Part shown: one piece after another, positions 56,811 through 64,000 of the stretch
Position numbering within the stretch: position 1 is the stretch's first letter
How the letters are laid out: every line of letters starts with the position of its first letter
Assembly: GCF_011927695.1 (NCBI RefSeq)
Contig: NZ_JAATJE010000001.1
Coordinates: forward strand, 992,001-1,056,000
Direction of reading: 5' to 3'
Length of the DNA stretch: 64,000 bases
DNA from: Sphingomonas jejuensis
Lineage (GTDB): Bacteria; Pseudomonadota; Alphaproteobacteria; Sphingomonadales; Sphingomonadaceae
Position numbers and translations under genes: made by a program
Notes under the pieces: model-generated
What the model saw: the letters and a program-made list of their open reading frames with translations, nothing else
The model's database searches: none
What the model was told of the DNA's origin: nothing

Positions 56811-57152
56811 CGCCAGCCACAGCCAGCCGGCGATCATCGCCGCGCCGCCGATGGGCGTGATCGCGCCCAGCATGCGCGGAAAGCCGAACGCCATCAGGAA
56901 CAGCGTCCCCGAAAACAGGATGGCGCCGCCCAGCAGCAGGGCGGACGGCCCCCGTGCCAGCCGTCCGGTGCCGCTCGACATGATCGCCATCGCCGCCACG
57001 GCATGCACCAGGAGGTAGAAGGATCCCGTCTCCAGCCACGTCGCCGCGCGGCCGCTTGCGCCATGCGCGGCAAAGGCGCCGCAGCCGATCGCCACCGCCG
57101 CCGACAGCGCGGCCAGCGCAGTGAAGCGTCCGCCGGCGCGCCCGCGCCTCAT
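56790..57152 (-). CDS. DUF423 family membrane protein
   Basis: The 120-aa protein has four membrane helices and the family pattern [36 protein letters not shown] and [20 protein letters not shown]. Function is unknown. Its ATG overlaps the stop of the NifU-like gene by 4 nt. Confidence 0.85.
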   Translation of the reverse strand: MRRGRAGGRFTALAALSAAVAIGCGAFAAHGASGRAATWLETGSFYLLVHAVAAMAIMSSGTGRLARGPSALLLGGAILFSGTLFLMAFGFPRMLGAITPIGGAAMIAGWLWLALRALRR

Positions 57153-57586
57153 GCCGGTTGCCGCGCTTCCGCCTGGCGCGCGGCATCGGCCACCGCCTCG
57201 AAGGCGAGCCGGATGGAGGCGTGGCGCGCCTTGTGCGGCAAGGCGGGCGTGAAGATCGTCAGGCCCGGCCAATCGCCGGGGTCGTCGCGCTCACCGGCCA
57301 GCCAGGCCGTCAGCGCGTCGCGCGCCGCCTCCAGCTCGGCCGCCGTCCGCCCGATCGCCTGGGCGCCCATCAGGCTTGCCGATGCTTGCCCCAGCGCGCA
57401 GGCGCGCACCTCCTGCGCCAGCCTGTCGACACGCCCTGCCGGGTCCAGGGTCACGTCCACGGCCACGCGGCTGCCGCAGACGGGCGACCGCTTCTCGCTC
57501 ACGCCGCTCGGGTCGCCCAGCCGTCCGGCATGCGGCACGCTGGCCGCCAGGCGCAGGATCTCGGCATTGTAGAGGGTGGTGCTCAT
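57149..57586 (-). CDS. NifU/IscU-like Fe-S scaffold family protein
   Basis: The 145-aa protein has the first two scaffold cysteines, SPVCGSRVAVDV near 37 and VRACALGQASASL near 63. Where the third Cys of a functional scaffold is expected (RxxCA), it has ARHASIRL. Loss of that Cys argues against a classical IscU role; it may be a regulatory or SufE/SufU-like paralogue. A -10 box 7 nt before the ATG suggests a leaderless mRNA. Confidence 0.75.
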   Translation of the reverse strand: MSTTLYNAEILRLAASVPHAGRLGDPSGVSEKRSPVCGSRVAVDVTLDPAGRVDRLAQEVRACALGQASASLMGAQAIGRTAAELEAARDALTAWLAGERDDPGDWPGLTIFTPALPHKARHASIRLAFEAVADAARQAEARQPA

Positions 57587-57593
57587 GAACCTG

Positions 57594-57621
57594 ATGTAGG
57601 ACCTGCGCCCGCCGGTGAAAG
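57594..57621 (-). promoter_or_regulatory. Promoter of the NifU-like gene (leaderless type)
   Basis: CTTTCA (57621-57616), 16 nt, CTACAT (57599-57594), then 7 nt to the ATG at 57586. The -35 is weak. Confidence 0.35.
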
Positions 57622-57625
57622 ATGC

Positions 57626-58423
57626 TCAGTCATCGTCGGCAGGAACGACGCCGTGCCCGCTGCCGAGCGCAAAGGCGACAGCCGCGCCGCCCAGGATGTT
57701 GCCCGCGGTGCTCAGCGCCAGGTTGCTCGCCACCGCGACACCCACGCCGCCCGGCCATCCGGCCGCCGCCAGGCCGAGCGGGAGGAGCGACATGTTGGCG
57801 ATCGAATGTTCGAAGCCCGCGGCCACGAACAGCGTCACCGGCGGCACCACCGCGATCAGCTTGGCGGCGACCTGCTTTGCGCCCATCGCCATCCAGACGG
57901 CCAGGCACACCAGCATGTTGGCGAGGATGCCGGACGCCAGCGTGGCCGCCGCGCCCTTGCCCAGCTTGGTTGCCGCCGTCGCCGCCGCCGCTTCGCCGAT
58001 GCCGCCGTCCAGCCCGTTCAGCCCGCCCGCCGCCAGGAACAGGCCAACGATCGCGAGGCTGCCGATCAGGTTGGTCAGCCACACCACCGCCCAGGTGCCC
58101 AGCATCACCGACACCCGCATCTTGCCCGTCGCGGCCGGCAGCATCAGCATGGTGTCGCCGGTGAACAGTTCCGCCGCCGTCACCACCACCAGCATCAGCC
58201 CGATGGAAAAGGCAGCGCCCGAAAGGAGCTGCACCGCCCCCGTCGTCTCCCCCGCGCCCTGCACGATCAGATAGGCGATCGACCCGAAGGCGATGAACGC
58301 GCCGGCGGCGATGCCCAGCATGGCGATGCGCGGCCACGACACCGCCACCTTCTTGGCGAGCAGGTCCGGCGCGGCATCCGCGATCTCCGGTCCAACCGCG
58401 TCCTGCTTCTGCATTCCGTCCAT
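57626..58423 (-). CDS. Formate/nitrite transporter (FNT) family channel
   Basis: The 265-aa membrane protein has six hydrophobic segments and FNT features: IAAGAFIAFGSIAYLIV, a TAAELFTGDTMLM omega-loop region, LANMLVCLAVWMA and a conserved His in AAGFEHSIANMSLLPLG. The family conducts formate, nitrite or hydrosulfide. Substrate is not decidable. AAAGGGAG precedes the ATG at 58423. Confidence 0.88.
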   Translation of the reverse strand: MDGMQKQDAVGPEIADAAPDLLAKKVAVSWPRIAMLGIAAGAFIAFGSIAYLIVQGAGETTGAVQLLSGAAFSIGLMLVVVTAAELFTGDTMLMLPAATGKMRVSVMLGTWAVVWLTNLIGSLAIVGLFLAAGGLNGLDGGIGEAAAATAATKLGKGAAATLASGILANMLVCLAVWMAMGAKQVAAKLIAVVPPVTLFVAAGFEHSIANMSLLPLGLAAAGWPGGVGVAVASNLALSTAGNILGGAAVAFALGSGHGVVPADDD

Positions 58424-58478
58424 CGCCGCTCCCTTTCGCCATCTAAGCAAAGCGGCGGGAGTGCGGACGGTTCCCGGA

Positions 58479-59006
58479 TCAGCTTGCCGGGCTGTCGACC
58501 CGGTCGGGGTTTCGCCGTTCGTCGATATAGTCGCTCATGGCCTTGCCGGTCGCGTTCAGCAGCGGAAAGGTCCGCGCGTCGCGGATCCATTCGGGCCGGT
58601 TCGCCGCCCCGCCGCGCACCGTGTCGACCACCATGGTGGCGAGCAGGAACAGCAAGGTGGAGATGATCAGCCCCTTCAGCGCGCCGAACCCAAGGCCGAG
58701 CACCCGGTCGACCGGGCCCAGGACGGAACTGCGCGTGCGCGCGCCGATCGCCTTGGCGACCAGCTTGCCGCCCAGATAGGTCGCGCCGAACAGGATGGCG
58801 AAGGCAAGCACGGCCGCGCCGTAATAGGTGCCGACGCTCGGCTCCAGCCGGGCGGTGAGCGGATCCTGGAACAGCGAAACCGCCGCCACCGCCGCCACCC
58901 ACGCGATCAGCGACAGCGTTTCCGTCACGAACCCGCGCAGCGCGCCGAACACGGCCCCGCCGCCCACCAGCAGGATCACGATGATGTCGAGTGCGGTCAG
59001 CCCCAT
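58479..59006 (-). CDS. cvpA: CvpA family membrane protein
   Basis: The 175-aa protein starts MGLTALDIIVILLVGGGAVF. It has four membrane helices with FGALRGFVTETLSLIAWVAA and GPVDRVLGLGFGALKGLIIS, the CvpA pattern. CvpA is needed for colicin V production in E. coli and for envelope homeostasis more widely. No Shine-Dalgarno is present; a promoter ends 8 nt before the ATG. radA lies 62 nt upstream. Confidence 0.88.
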   Translation of the reverse strand: MGLTALDIIVILLVGGGAVFGALRGFVTETLSLIAWVAAVAAVSLFQDPLTARLEPSVGTYYGAAVLAFAILFGATYLGGKLVAKAIGARTRSSVLGPVDRVLGLGFGALKGLIISTLLFLLATMVVDTVRGGAANRPEWIRDARTFPLLNATGKAMSDYIDERRNPDRVDSPAS

Positions 59007-59014
59007 GGTTCAAG

Positions 59015-59043
59015 CTCTAGAAAGCGGGACAGATGCGGTCAAC
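59015..59043 (-). promoter_or_regulatory. Promoter of cvpA (leaderless type)
   Basis: GTTGAC (59043-59038), 17 nt, CTAGAG (59020-59015), then 8 nt to the cvpA ATG at 59006. Confidence 0.55.
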
Positions 59044-59068
59044 GCGGGCCGGGCGCCCGGTCGTCGCC

Positions 59069-60436
59069 TCAGCGGCCGACCAGATGCTCCACCACCGCGC
59101 CCAGCGTTCCGTAGCGCGCGATGTCGATACCGGCGCCCTCCGCCTCCACGCCCGTCGGCACCAGCGCCCGGCCGAAGCCCAGCTTGGCCGCTTCCTTCAG
59201 TCGCAGCGTCGGGTGCGACACCGGCCGCAGCGCTCCGGACAGCGCCAGCTCGCCGAACGCCACCGCGTCGCCCGGCACCGGCCGCTCGGCCAGCGCCGAC
59301 ACCAGCGCGGCGGCGACCGCCATGTCTGCGGCCGGGTCCTGCACCCGGTATCCGCCGGCAACCGCCAGATAGACTTCCGCCGTTGAAAAGCTGAGGCCGC
59401 AGCGCGCTTCCAGCACGGCAAGCACCATCGCCAGCCGGCCGCTGTCCCACCCCACCACGGCCCGCCTGGGCGTCGCGCCGCTCGCCAGCCGCACGGTCAG
59501 CGCCTGGATCTCCACCAGCACCGGCCGTGTGCCTTCCAGCGCCGGGAACACCACGGCGCCCGGCATCGGCTCGCCGCGCTGCGTCAGGAACAGGGCGGAC
59601 GGGTTGGCGACTTCCTTCAGCCCGCCGTCCTCCATCGCGAACACGCCGATCTCGTCCGTGCCGCCGAAGCGGTTCTTGATCGCGCGCAGGATCCGGTACT
59701 GGTGGCTGCGCTCGCCCTCGAACGACAGCACCGCATCCACCATGTGTTCCAGGACGCGCGGGCCCGCGATCGACCCGTCCTTGGTGACATGGCCGACCAG
59801 CACCAGCACGGTGCCGCGCTCCTTGGCGAAGCGGATCAGCTCCTGCGCGCAGGCGCGCACCTGGCTGACCGTCCCCGGCGCGCCCTCGATCAGGTCCGAA
59901 TGCATGGTCTGGATCGAATCGATCACCAGCAGCGCGGGCGGCGCCGTGGTGGCGAGCGTCGAGATGATGTCCCGCACCGACGTCGCCGCGGCGAGCACCA
60001 GCGGCGCGCTCCCCAGCCCCAGCCGGCGCGCGCGCAGGCGCACCTGGTCGGCCGCTTCCTCGCCCGACACATAGGCAACCGGCCGCCCGGACGATGCCAG
60101 CCGCGCCGCCGCCTGCAGCAGCAGCGTCGACTTGCCGATGCCGGGATCCCCGCCGATCAGCACCGCCGACCCCGCGACGAACCCGCCGCCGAGCGCGCGG
60201 TCGAGCTCGGCCATGCCCGTTGCGATGCGCGGCGGCAGCACCACTTCTGCATCCAGCGACAAGAGCTCGATGCGCCTGCCGCCCGAAGACAGGTCGTGGC
60301 GCGCCGAAAAGGCGGTCACCGTGCTCGCTTCCGCGCTCAGGCTGTTCCATTCGCCGCAGTCGGGGCACTGGCCCTGCCACTTGGACGTCACGCCGCCGCA
60401 TGCCTGGCAGACATAGTGCTTCTGAGCTTTGGCCAT
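59069..60436 (-). CDS. radA: DNA repair protein RadA
   Basis: The 455-aa protein has the N-terminal zinc finger YVCQACGGVTSKWQGQCPDC, a RecA-like core with Walker A GGDPGIGKSTLLLQ near 100 and the RadA-specific KNRFGGTDEIGVF. A Lon-protease-like C-terminal domain follows (from about 290). It drives branch migration in recombination. The ATG at 60436 lacks a Shine-Dalgarno and a -10 lies 8 nt upstream. The region ahead of it holds an orphan terminator. Confidence 0.96.
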   Translation of the reverse strand: MAKAQKHYVCQACGGVTSKWQGQCPDCGEWNSLSAEASTVTAFSARHDLSSGGRRIELLSLDAEVVLPPRIATGMAELDRALGGGFVAGSAVLIGGDPGIGKSTLLLQAAARLASSGRPVAYVSGEEAADQVRLRARRLGLGSAPLVLAAATSVRDIISTLATTAPPALLVIDSIQTMHSDLIEGAPGTVSQVRACAQELIRFAKERGTVLVLVGHVTKDGSIAGPRVLEHMVDAVLSFEGERSHQYRILRAIKNRFGGTDEIGVFAMEDGGLKEVANPSALFLTQRGEPMPGAVVFPALEGTRPVLVEIQALTVRLASGATPRRAVVGWDSGRLAMVLAVLEARCGLSFSTAEVYLAVAGGYRVQDPAADMAVAAALVSALAERPVPGDAVAFGELALSGALRPVSHPTLRLKEAAKLGFGRALVPTGVEAEGAGIDIARYGTLGAVVEHLVGR

Positions 60437-60444
60437 GGCCGCGG

Positions 60445-60473
60445 TATTCACGGAATGTTCCGCTCGGCGCAAG
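60445..60473 (-). promoter_or_regulatory. Promoter of radA (leaderless type)
   Basis: CTTGCG (60473-60468), 17 nt, TGAATA (60450-60445), then 8 nt to the radA ATG. The -35 begins at the last bases of the T-tract of the upstream terminator, so radA transcription starts immediately after it. Confidence 0.45.
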
Positions 60474-60509
60474 AAAAAAGGCGGGGTCGCCTGGTGACAA
60501 GACCCCGCC
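60471..60509 (-). terminator. Orphan rho-independent terminator upstream of radA
   Basis: GGCGGGGTC and GACCCCGCC (60501-60509 and 60480-60488) form a perfect 9-bp stem with a 12-nt loop, followed on the minus strand by TTTTTTCTT. It is as good as the rplI terminator, yet the nearest gene to the right is on the other strand, so it has no protein gene to end. Confidence 0.85.
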
Positions 60510-60588
60510 TTCCCGCCCCGCATCCCGGCACGCCGGGTGGGGGAGGATCCCGTCGCGGCGGACGTCTCGGGTCCGCTCTTCTCAAAAG
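60471..60588 (-). ncRNA. Candidate small RNA between radA and the EEP-family gene
   Basis: From a GGAAC-N16-CGTT motif (60618-60594), which fits the alphaproteobacterial general-stress sigma factor EcfG, a transcript of about 118 nt would run to the orphan terminator. It would hold a GCGGAC/GTCCGC hairpin (60558-60576), an apparently unpaired ATCCTCCCCCACC stretch that could pair with Shine-Dalgarno sequences, a CCCGG/CCGGG hairpin (60524-60537) and the terminator stem. CCUCC-type motifs are known from alphaproteobacterial cuckoo RNAs. Boundaries and expression are inferred. Confidence 0.5.
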
Positions 60589-60686
60589 CGGCAAACGTCG
60601 TCTTGCCGCCATGGTTCCGGGTGAAACATTTTGAGACGCAACCGCCCGCGCGGCGTTTGCTCTGCCGCAACATCCACGGAACCTTC

Positions 60687-61376
60687 ATGACCGTCGTCGT
60701 CAGCTACAACATGCGCAAGGCCATCGGGATCGATCGCCGCCGCCGGCCCGAGCGCACCCTGGAGGTGCTGTGCGAGATCGACCCGGATGTCGTCGCCCTG
60801 CAGGAGGCCGACCGCCGCTTCGGCACGCGCGCGGCCGCGCTGCCGCAGCACCTGATCGAGGATCAGAGCGCGCTCACCCCCGTCCCCTTCGGCGTCCGCG
60901 CGCTGTCGATCGGCTGGCACGGCAACGCCATCCTCGTGCGCAAGGGCACGACCATCCTCCACCGGGAGGTGCTCCACATCCCCGCGCTGGAACCGCGCGG
61001 CGCCGTTCTGGCGGAGGTCGAGCTGGCCGGCGGCCCGTTGCGCATCCTCGGCATGCACCTCGACCTGTCGGGGCTGTGGCGCCGGCGGCAGGCGCACGCG
61101 ATCCTGGCGCATGTCGCCGCCCGGCCGCCGATGCCGACCGTCATGATGGGCGACCTCAACGAATGGACGGCGGGCGGCTGCCTGCGCGATTTCGGCCGCG
61201 ACTACCGCTTTGCCGATTGCGGGCGGAGCTTCCACACGCGCCGGCCGCTCGCCGCGCTTGACCGGATCATGGTGTCCGACGACCTCGGCATCGAGGACGC
61301 CGGCGTCCACATGAGCATCGCCGCCCGCCATGCCTCCGACCATTTCCCGATCTGGGCGCGGCTCGGCCGGCGCTGA
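60687..61376 (+). CDS. Endonuclease/exonuclease/phosphatase (EEP) family protein
   Basis: The 229-aa protein has the EEP fold motifs VVVSYNMRKAIGID (Asn), DVVALQEADRRF (Glu), LGMHLDL (His), MMGDLNEWT (Asp and Asn) and ASDHFPIWARL (Asp-His). Such metal-dependent phosphoesterases cut nucleic acids or phospholipids; the target is not evident. ATG at 60687 chosen (MTVVVSYNMRK). The upstream in-frame extension overlaps the sRNA locus and is not conserved-looking. Confidence 0.85.
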   Translation: MTVVVSYNMRKAIGIDRRRRPERTLEVLCEIDPDVVALQEADRRFGTRAAALPQHLIEDQSALTPVPFGVRALSIGWHGNAILVRKGTTILHREVLHIPALEPRGAVLAEVELAGGPLRILGMHLDLSGLWRRRQAHAILAHVAARPPMPTVMMGDLNEWTAGGCLRDFGRDYRFADCGRSFHTRRPLAALDRIMVSDDLGIEDAGVHMSIAARHASDHFPIWARLGRR

Positions 61377-61433
61377 CTCGCCTTCCCGGCCCGATCTGGC
61401 TAGTCTCGGCCGATCGCCAGCTTGAGTGACGCC

Positions 61434-61745
61434 ATGCTTTTTCTGCGCCTGCTGTTCTGGATCATCGTGGTGGCGCTGCTGGTGCTGTTCGCCGACAACA
61501 ACTGGACGCCCGTCACCGTGGTGCTGTGGAACGACCTCAGGCTCGACGCGCAGCTGCCGGTCCTCGTCATCGGCGCCTTTCTGATCGGGCTCGTGCCCAT
61601 GCTGATCGCCTTCTACGCCACGCGCTGGCGCTACCGGCAGCGGGTGGGCGCGCTCTCCCGCCCGGTGGTCGCGGCTGACGAGCCCGCCGCCGCCGGTGTT
61701 CCGCCGGGCGCAGTTCCCATCGCCGTGCCGCCGGGTGTGGCATGA
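61434..61745 (+). CDS. LapA-domain (DUF1049) membrane protein
   Basis: The 103-aa protein starts MLFLRLLFWIIVVALLVLFA. It has two membrane helices separated by DNNWTPVTVVLWND and a cytoplasmic basic RWRYRQRVG followed by a Pro/Ala-rich tail, matching the LapA/YciS group linked to LPS assembly in enterobacteria. An in-frame TTG at 61422 is an alternative start. It overlaps pyrF by 4 nt, and the pyrF-lapA link is widely conserved. Confidence 0.82.
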   Translation: MLFLRLLFWIIVVALLVLFADNNWTPVTVVLWNDLRLDAQLPVLVIGAFLIGLVPMLIAFYATRWRYRQRVGALSRPVVAADEPAAAGVPPGAVPIAVPPGVA

Positions 61746-62416
61746 CCAGGCCGGTCTTCGTCGCGCTCGACACGCCCGACCTCGCAAAGGCGCGCGCGCT
61801 GGCCGAACGGGTCCGCCACCATGTCGGCGGCCTAAAGCTGGGGCTCGAGTTCTTCTGCGCGAACGGCCGCGCCGGCGTGCAGGAGATGGCGCAGGTCGGC
61901 CTGCCGATCTTCCTCGACCTGAAGCTTCACGACATTCCCAACACGGTGGCGAAGGCCGTGCAGGCGCTGGCGCCGCTTAACCCCGCCATCCTGACCATCC
62001 ACGCCGCGGGCGGCCGCGCGATGATGGAAGATGCCAAGGCCGCCGCCCCCTCCGGCACCAAGGTCGTCGCCGTGACCATGCTCACCAGCCTTGATGAGCA
62101 GGACCTGCGCGCCGGCGGCATCGCCGGCAGCGCGCATGATCAGGTCGTCCGCCTGGCGGCGCTCGCCCGCGAGGCGGGGCTGGACGGCATCGTCTGTTCG
62201 GGGGCGGAGGTCGCCGCCGCGAAGTCCGCCTGGCCCGACGGGCTGTTCGTCGTCCCCGGCGTTCGCCTGCCGAGCGGCGCCACCGGCGATCAGAAGCGGG
62301 TGGTGACGCCGCGAAAGGCGCTGGACGACGGCGCGTCGATCCTGGTTGTCGGTCGCCCGATCACCGGCGCGGCCGATCCCGATCAGGCAGCGCGAGACAT
62401 CGGCGCGACGCTCTAG
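61742..62416 (+). CDS. pyrF: Orotidine 5'-phosphate decarboxylase
   Basis: The 224-aa TIM-barrel enzyme makes UMP, the substrate of PyrH. The catalytic FLDLKLHDIPNTVAKAV (Asp-Lys-Asp) is near 60, with GIVCSGAEV, VVPGVRLPSGATGDQKRV and the phosphate loop VVGRPIT. The ATG overlaps the preceding LapA-like gene. Confidence 0.97.
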   Translation: MTRPVFVALDTPDLAKARALAERVRHHVGGLKLGLEFFCANGRAGVQEMAQVGLPIFLDLKLHDIPNTVAKAVQALAPLNPAILTIHAAGGRAMMEDAKAAAPSGTKVVAVTMLTSLDEQDLRAGGIAGSAHDQVVRLAALAREAGLDGIVCSGAEVAAAKSAWPDGLFVVPGVRLPSGATGDQKRVVTPRKALDDGASILVVGRPITGAADPDQAARDIGATL

Positions 62417-62432
62417 GCGGGGAACGCCCCTG

Positions 62433-62460
62433 CTTCCCTCGGCCGCCGTCAATCCATATC
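62433..62460 (+). promoter_or_regulatory. Promoter of trpF (leaderless type)
   Basis: A weak -35 CTTCCC (62433-62438) and CATATC (62455-62460), then TCACCCCC and the trpF ATG at 62469. No Shine-Dalgarno is possible in this C-rich stretch. Confidence 0.4.
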
Positions 62461-62468
62461 TCACCCCC

Positions 62469-63101
62469 ATGCCTGCCACTGCAAAGATCTGCGGCCTGAC
62501 CACCGCCGCCACGCTGGATGCCGCCGTTCGGGGCGGGGCGAGCCATGTCGGCTTCGTCTTCTTCGCCCCCTCGCCGCGCGACATCGCGCCGGATCTGGCC
62601 GCCGCGCTCGCCCGCACGCTGCCGGATGCCGTCGCGGCCGTGGGGGTCTTCGTCGATCCGGACGACGATCTCCTCGCGCGCACCGCGCCGTTCCTGCGCG
62701 CGGTCCAGCTCCACAAGACCGCGCCTGCCCGTGCCGCCGCCATCCGCGATCGCGTCCGGCGAGAGGTGTGGGCCGCCGTTCCCGTCCGCACGCGCGCCGA
62801 TGTCGATGGGGCGGGCGCGTTCCGGGGCGCCGCCGACCGCATCCTTTATGATGCAAAGCCGCCGGAAGGCGCCGCGCTTCCCGGCGGGCTCGGGCTGCGG
62901 TTCGACTGGCACCTGCTGGACGGCGTGCGCCATCCGCTTCCCTGGGCGCTGTCGGGCGGCCTCGACCCGGACAATGTGGCGGATGCGATCGGCGTCACCG
63001 GCGCGCGGCTGGTCGATGTGTCGTCCGGCGTCGAAACCGCGCCCGGCGTCAAGGATGTGGACAAGATCGGGCGCTTCCTCCAAGCGACGGGCCGATCATG
63101 A
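62469..63101 (+). CDS. trpF: Phosphoribosylanthranilate isomerase
   Basis: The 210-aa TIM barrel starts [20 protein letters not shown] with the catalytic Cys in KICGL, then [17 protein letters not shown], the catalytic Asp in RILYDAKPP, and the phosphate site [15 protein letters not shown] with DVSSGVE. It performs the Amadori step in tryptophan synthesis. The stop overlaps trpB by 4 nt (ATGA), so the two are made together. Confidence 0.96.
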   Translation: MPATAKICGLTTAATLDAAVRGGASHVGFVFFAPSPRDIAPDLAAALARTLPDAVAAVGVFVDPDDDLLARTAPFLRAVQLHKTAPARAAAIRDRVRREVWAAVPVRTRADVDGAGAFRGAADRILYDAKPPEGAALPGGLGLRFDWHLLDGVRHPLPWALSGGLDPDNVADAIGVTGARLVDVSSGVETAPGVKDVDKIGRFLQATGRS

Positions 63102-64000
63102 CCATCGCCAACAGCCTTCGCAGCCAGCCTGACGCGCGCGGCCATTTCGGCATCTACGGCGGCCGCTACGTCGCCGAAACGCTGATGCCGCCGATCCTTG
63201 AGCTTGAGCGGGAATATGAGGCGGCAAAGGCCGATCCGGCCTTCCGTGCCGCGCTCGACGACCTGCTCGCCCATTATGTCGGCCGCCCCAGCCCCCTCTA
63301 CTATGCCGAGGGGCTGACGGAGCGGCTGCGCGGCAGTGCGGAGGCCGGCAAGGGCGCAAAGATCTACTTCAAGCGCGACGAGCTCAATCACACGGGCGCG
63401 CACAAGATCAACAACTGCGTCGGGCAGATCCTGCTCGCCCGCCGCATGGGCAAGACGCGCATCATTGCGGAAACGGGCGCGGGTCAGCACGGCGTCGCCA
63501 CCGCGACCGTCTGCGCGCGCTTCGGCCTGCCCTGCACCATCTACATGGGCGCGCGCGATGTTGAGCGGCAGAGCCCCAATGTCTTCCGCATGAAGCTGCT
63601 GGGGGCAGAGGTCGTCGCCGTCGAATCGGGCGCCCGGACGCTCAAGGACGCGATGAACGAGGCGCTGCGCGAATGGGTCGCGCATCCGGAGGACAGCTTC
63701 TACCTGATCGGCACCGCCGCCGGCCCGCATCCCTATCCGGCGATGGTGCGCGACTTCCAGTCGGTGATCGGTGAGGAAGCACGCGCCCAGATCCTGGAGC
63801 GTGAAGGCCGCCTGCCCGACCTGCTCGTCGCCGCAATCGGCGGCGGGTCGAACGCGATCGGCCTGTTCCACCCGTTCCTCGACGACATGGACGTGGCGAT
63901 GCTGGGCGTGGAGGCCGCGGGCGAGGGACTCGACGGCCGCCATGCCGCCAGCCTCGCGGGCGGTCGCCCCGGCATCCTCCACGGCAACAACACCTATCTG
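63098..64000 (+). CDS. trpB: Tryptophan synthase beta chain (3' end outside window)
   Basis: 301 codons are present: [33 protein letters not shown], the PLP-binding [15 protein letters not shown] (Lys), [15 protein letters not shown] and the phosphate loop GGGSNAIG, ending GNNTYL at the edge. About a quarter of a typical 400-aa protein is missing. It joins serine and indole to form tryptophan. trpA is expected next, outside the window. Confidence 0.97.
   Translation, partial: MTIANSLRSQPDARGHFGIYGGRYVAETLMPPILELEREYEAAKADPAFRAALDDLLAHYVGRPSPLYYAEGLTERLRGSAEAGKGAKIYFKRDELNHTGAHKINNCVGQILLARRMGKTRIIAETGAGQHGVATATVCARFGLPCTIYMGARDVERQSPNVFRMKLLGAEVVAVESGARTLKDAMNEALREWVAHPEDSFYLIGTAAGPHPYPAMVRDFQSVIGEEARAQILEREGRLPDLLVAAIGGGSNAIGLFHPFLDDMDVAMLGVEAAGEGLDGRHAASLAGGRPGILHGNNTYL

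Noticed and set aside
60588-60609. Third hairpin (GCGGCAA/TTGCCGC) at the start of the candidate sRNA
   Set aside because: It overlaps the GGAAC-N16-CGTT promoter motif, so it would be mostly outside the transcript; treated as coincidental or as part of the promoter DNA.

Overview
The window is very GC-rich DNA, almost fully coding, from an alphaproteobacterium of the order Sphingomonadales (Sphingomonas-like). The evidence is the conserved chromosomal gene blocks, paired DUF465 and DUF1465 proteins, a Flp pilin pair, a ROSE-type heat-shock leader, and a bamA cluster that has ompH and fabZ but none of the lpxD/lpxA/lpxB genes. That absence fits a group known to carry glycosphingolipids instead of LPS. 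I see no prophage, insertion sequence, CRISPR array or plasmid module. This is core chromosome with a few accessory genes.

Layout. 1-2 kb: a truncated FecR-like secreted protein diverging from a TpsB/ShlB outer-membrane transporter. 2-15 kb: one long minus-strand cluster, rpsB-tsf-pyrH-frr-uppS-cdsA-dxr-rseP-bamA-ompH-fabZ-rpmE-M20 peptidase. It links translation, isoprenoid and phospholipid precursors and outer-membrane assembly, mostly through 1-4 nt overlaps. 15-26 kb: pssA-psd phospholipid genes, icd, a KefB-type antiporter, alaS, an APH(3')-family kinase, a dicarboxylate symporter, an Rrf2 regulator and a nitronate monooxygenase. 26-36 kb: small regulators (DUF1465, two DUF465, PilZ, DksA), a host-attachment-type protein, serS-surE-K+ channel, rimO, an M17 peptidase, MarR and argC. 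36-42.7 kb: fabD-fabG-acpP-fabF-mltG (minus) diverging from rpsF-rpsR-rplI (plus). 43-46 kb: folE, an Hsp20 with heat-shock promoter and RNA thermometer, an aqpZ broken by two lesions, and tRNA-Arg(CCT). 46-55 kb: nitrilase-like hydrolase-grxC-comF, a methyltransferase, mutT, two Flp pilins, an M48 peptidase, accA-xerD and a large secreted protein. 55-64 kb: aroK-aroB, DUF2256/DUF423, a NifU-like protein, a formate/nitrite-type channel, cvpA, radA, an EEP-family protein, a LapA-like protein, pyrF and trpF-trpB (trpB runs off the end).

Regulatory reading. Promoters of the form CTTGNN-17-CTANNN recur (pyrH, rpsB, dksA, acpP, M17 peptidase). At about ten genes (psd, alaS, Rrf2, NMO, folE, aroK, NifU-like, cvpA, radA, trpF) the -10 box lies only 6-9 nt before the start codon and there is no Shine-Dalgarno, which implies leaderless mRNAs. 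The most unexplained element is an orphan, textbook intrinsic terminator on the minus strand at 60471-60509. It is preceded by a CCTCCCC stretch, hairpins and a GGAAC-N16-CGTT motif, and is a candidate small RNA next to radA. All function assignments are by sequence recognition alone; no database search was run.
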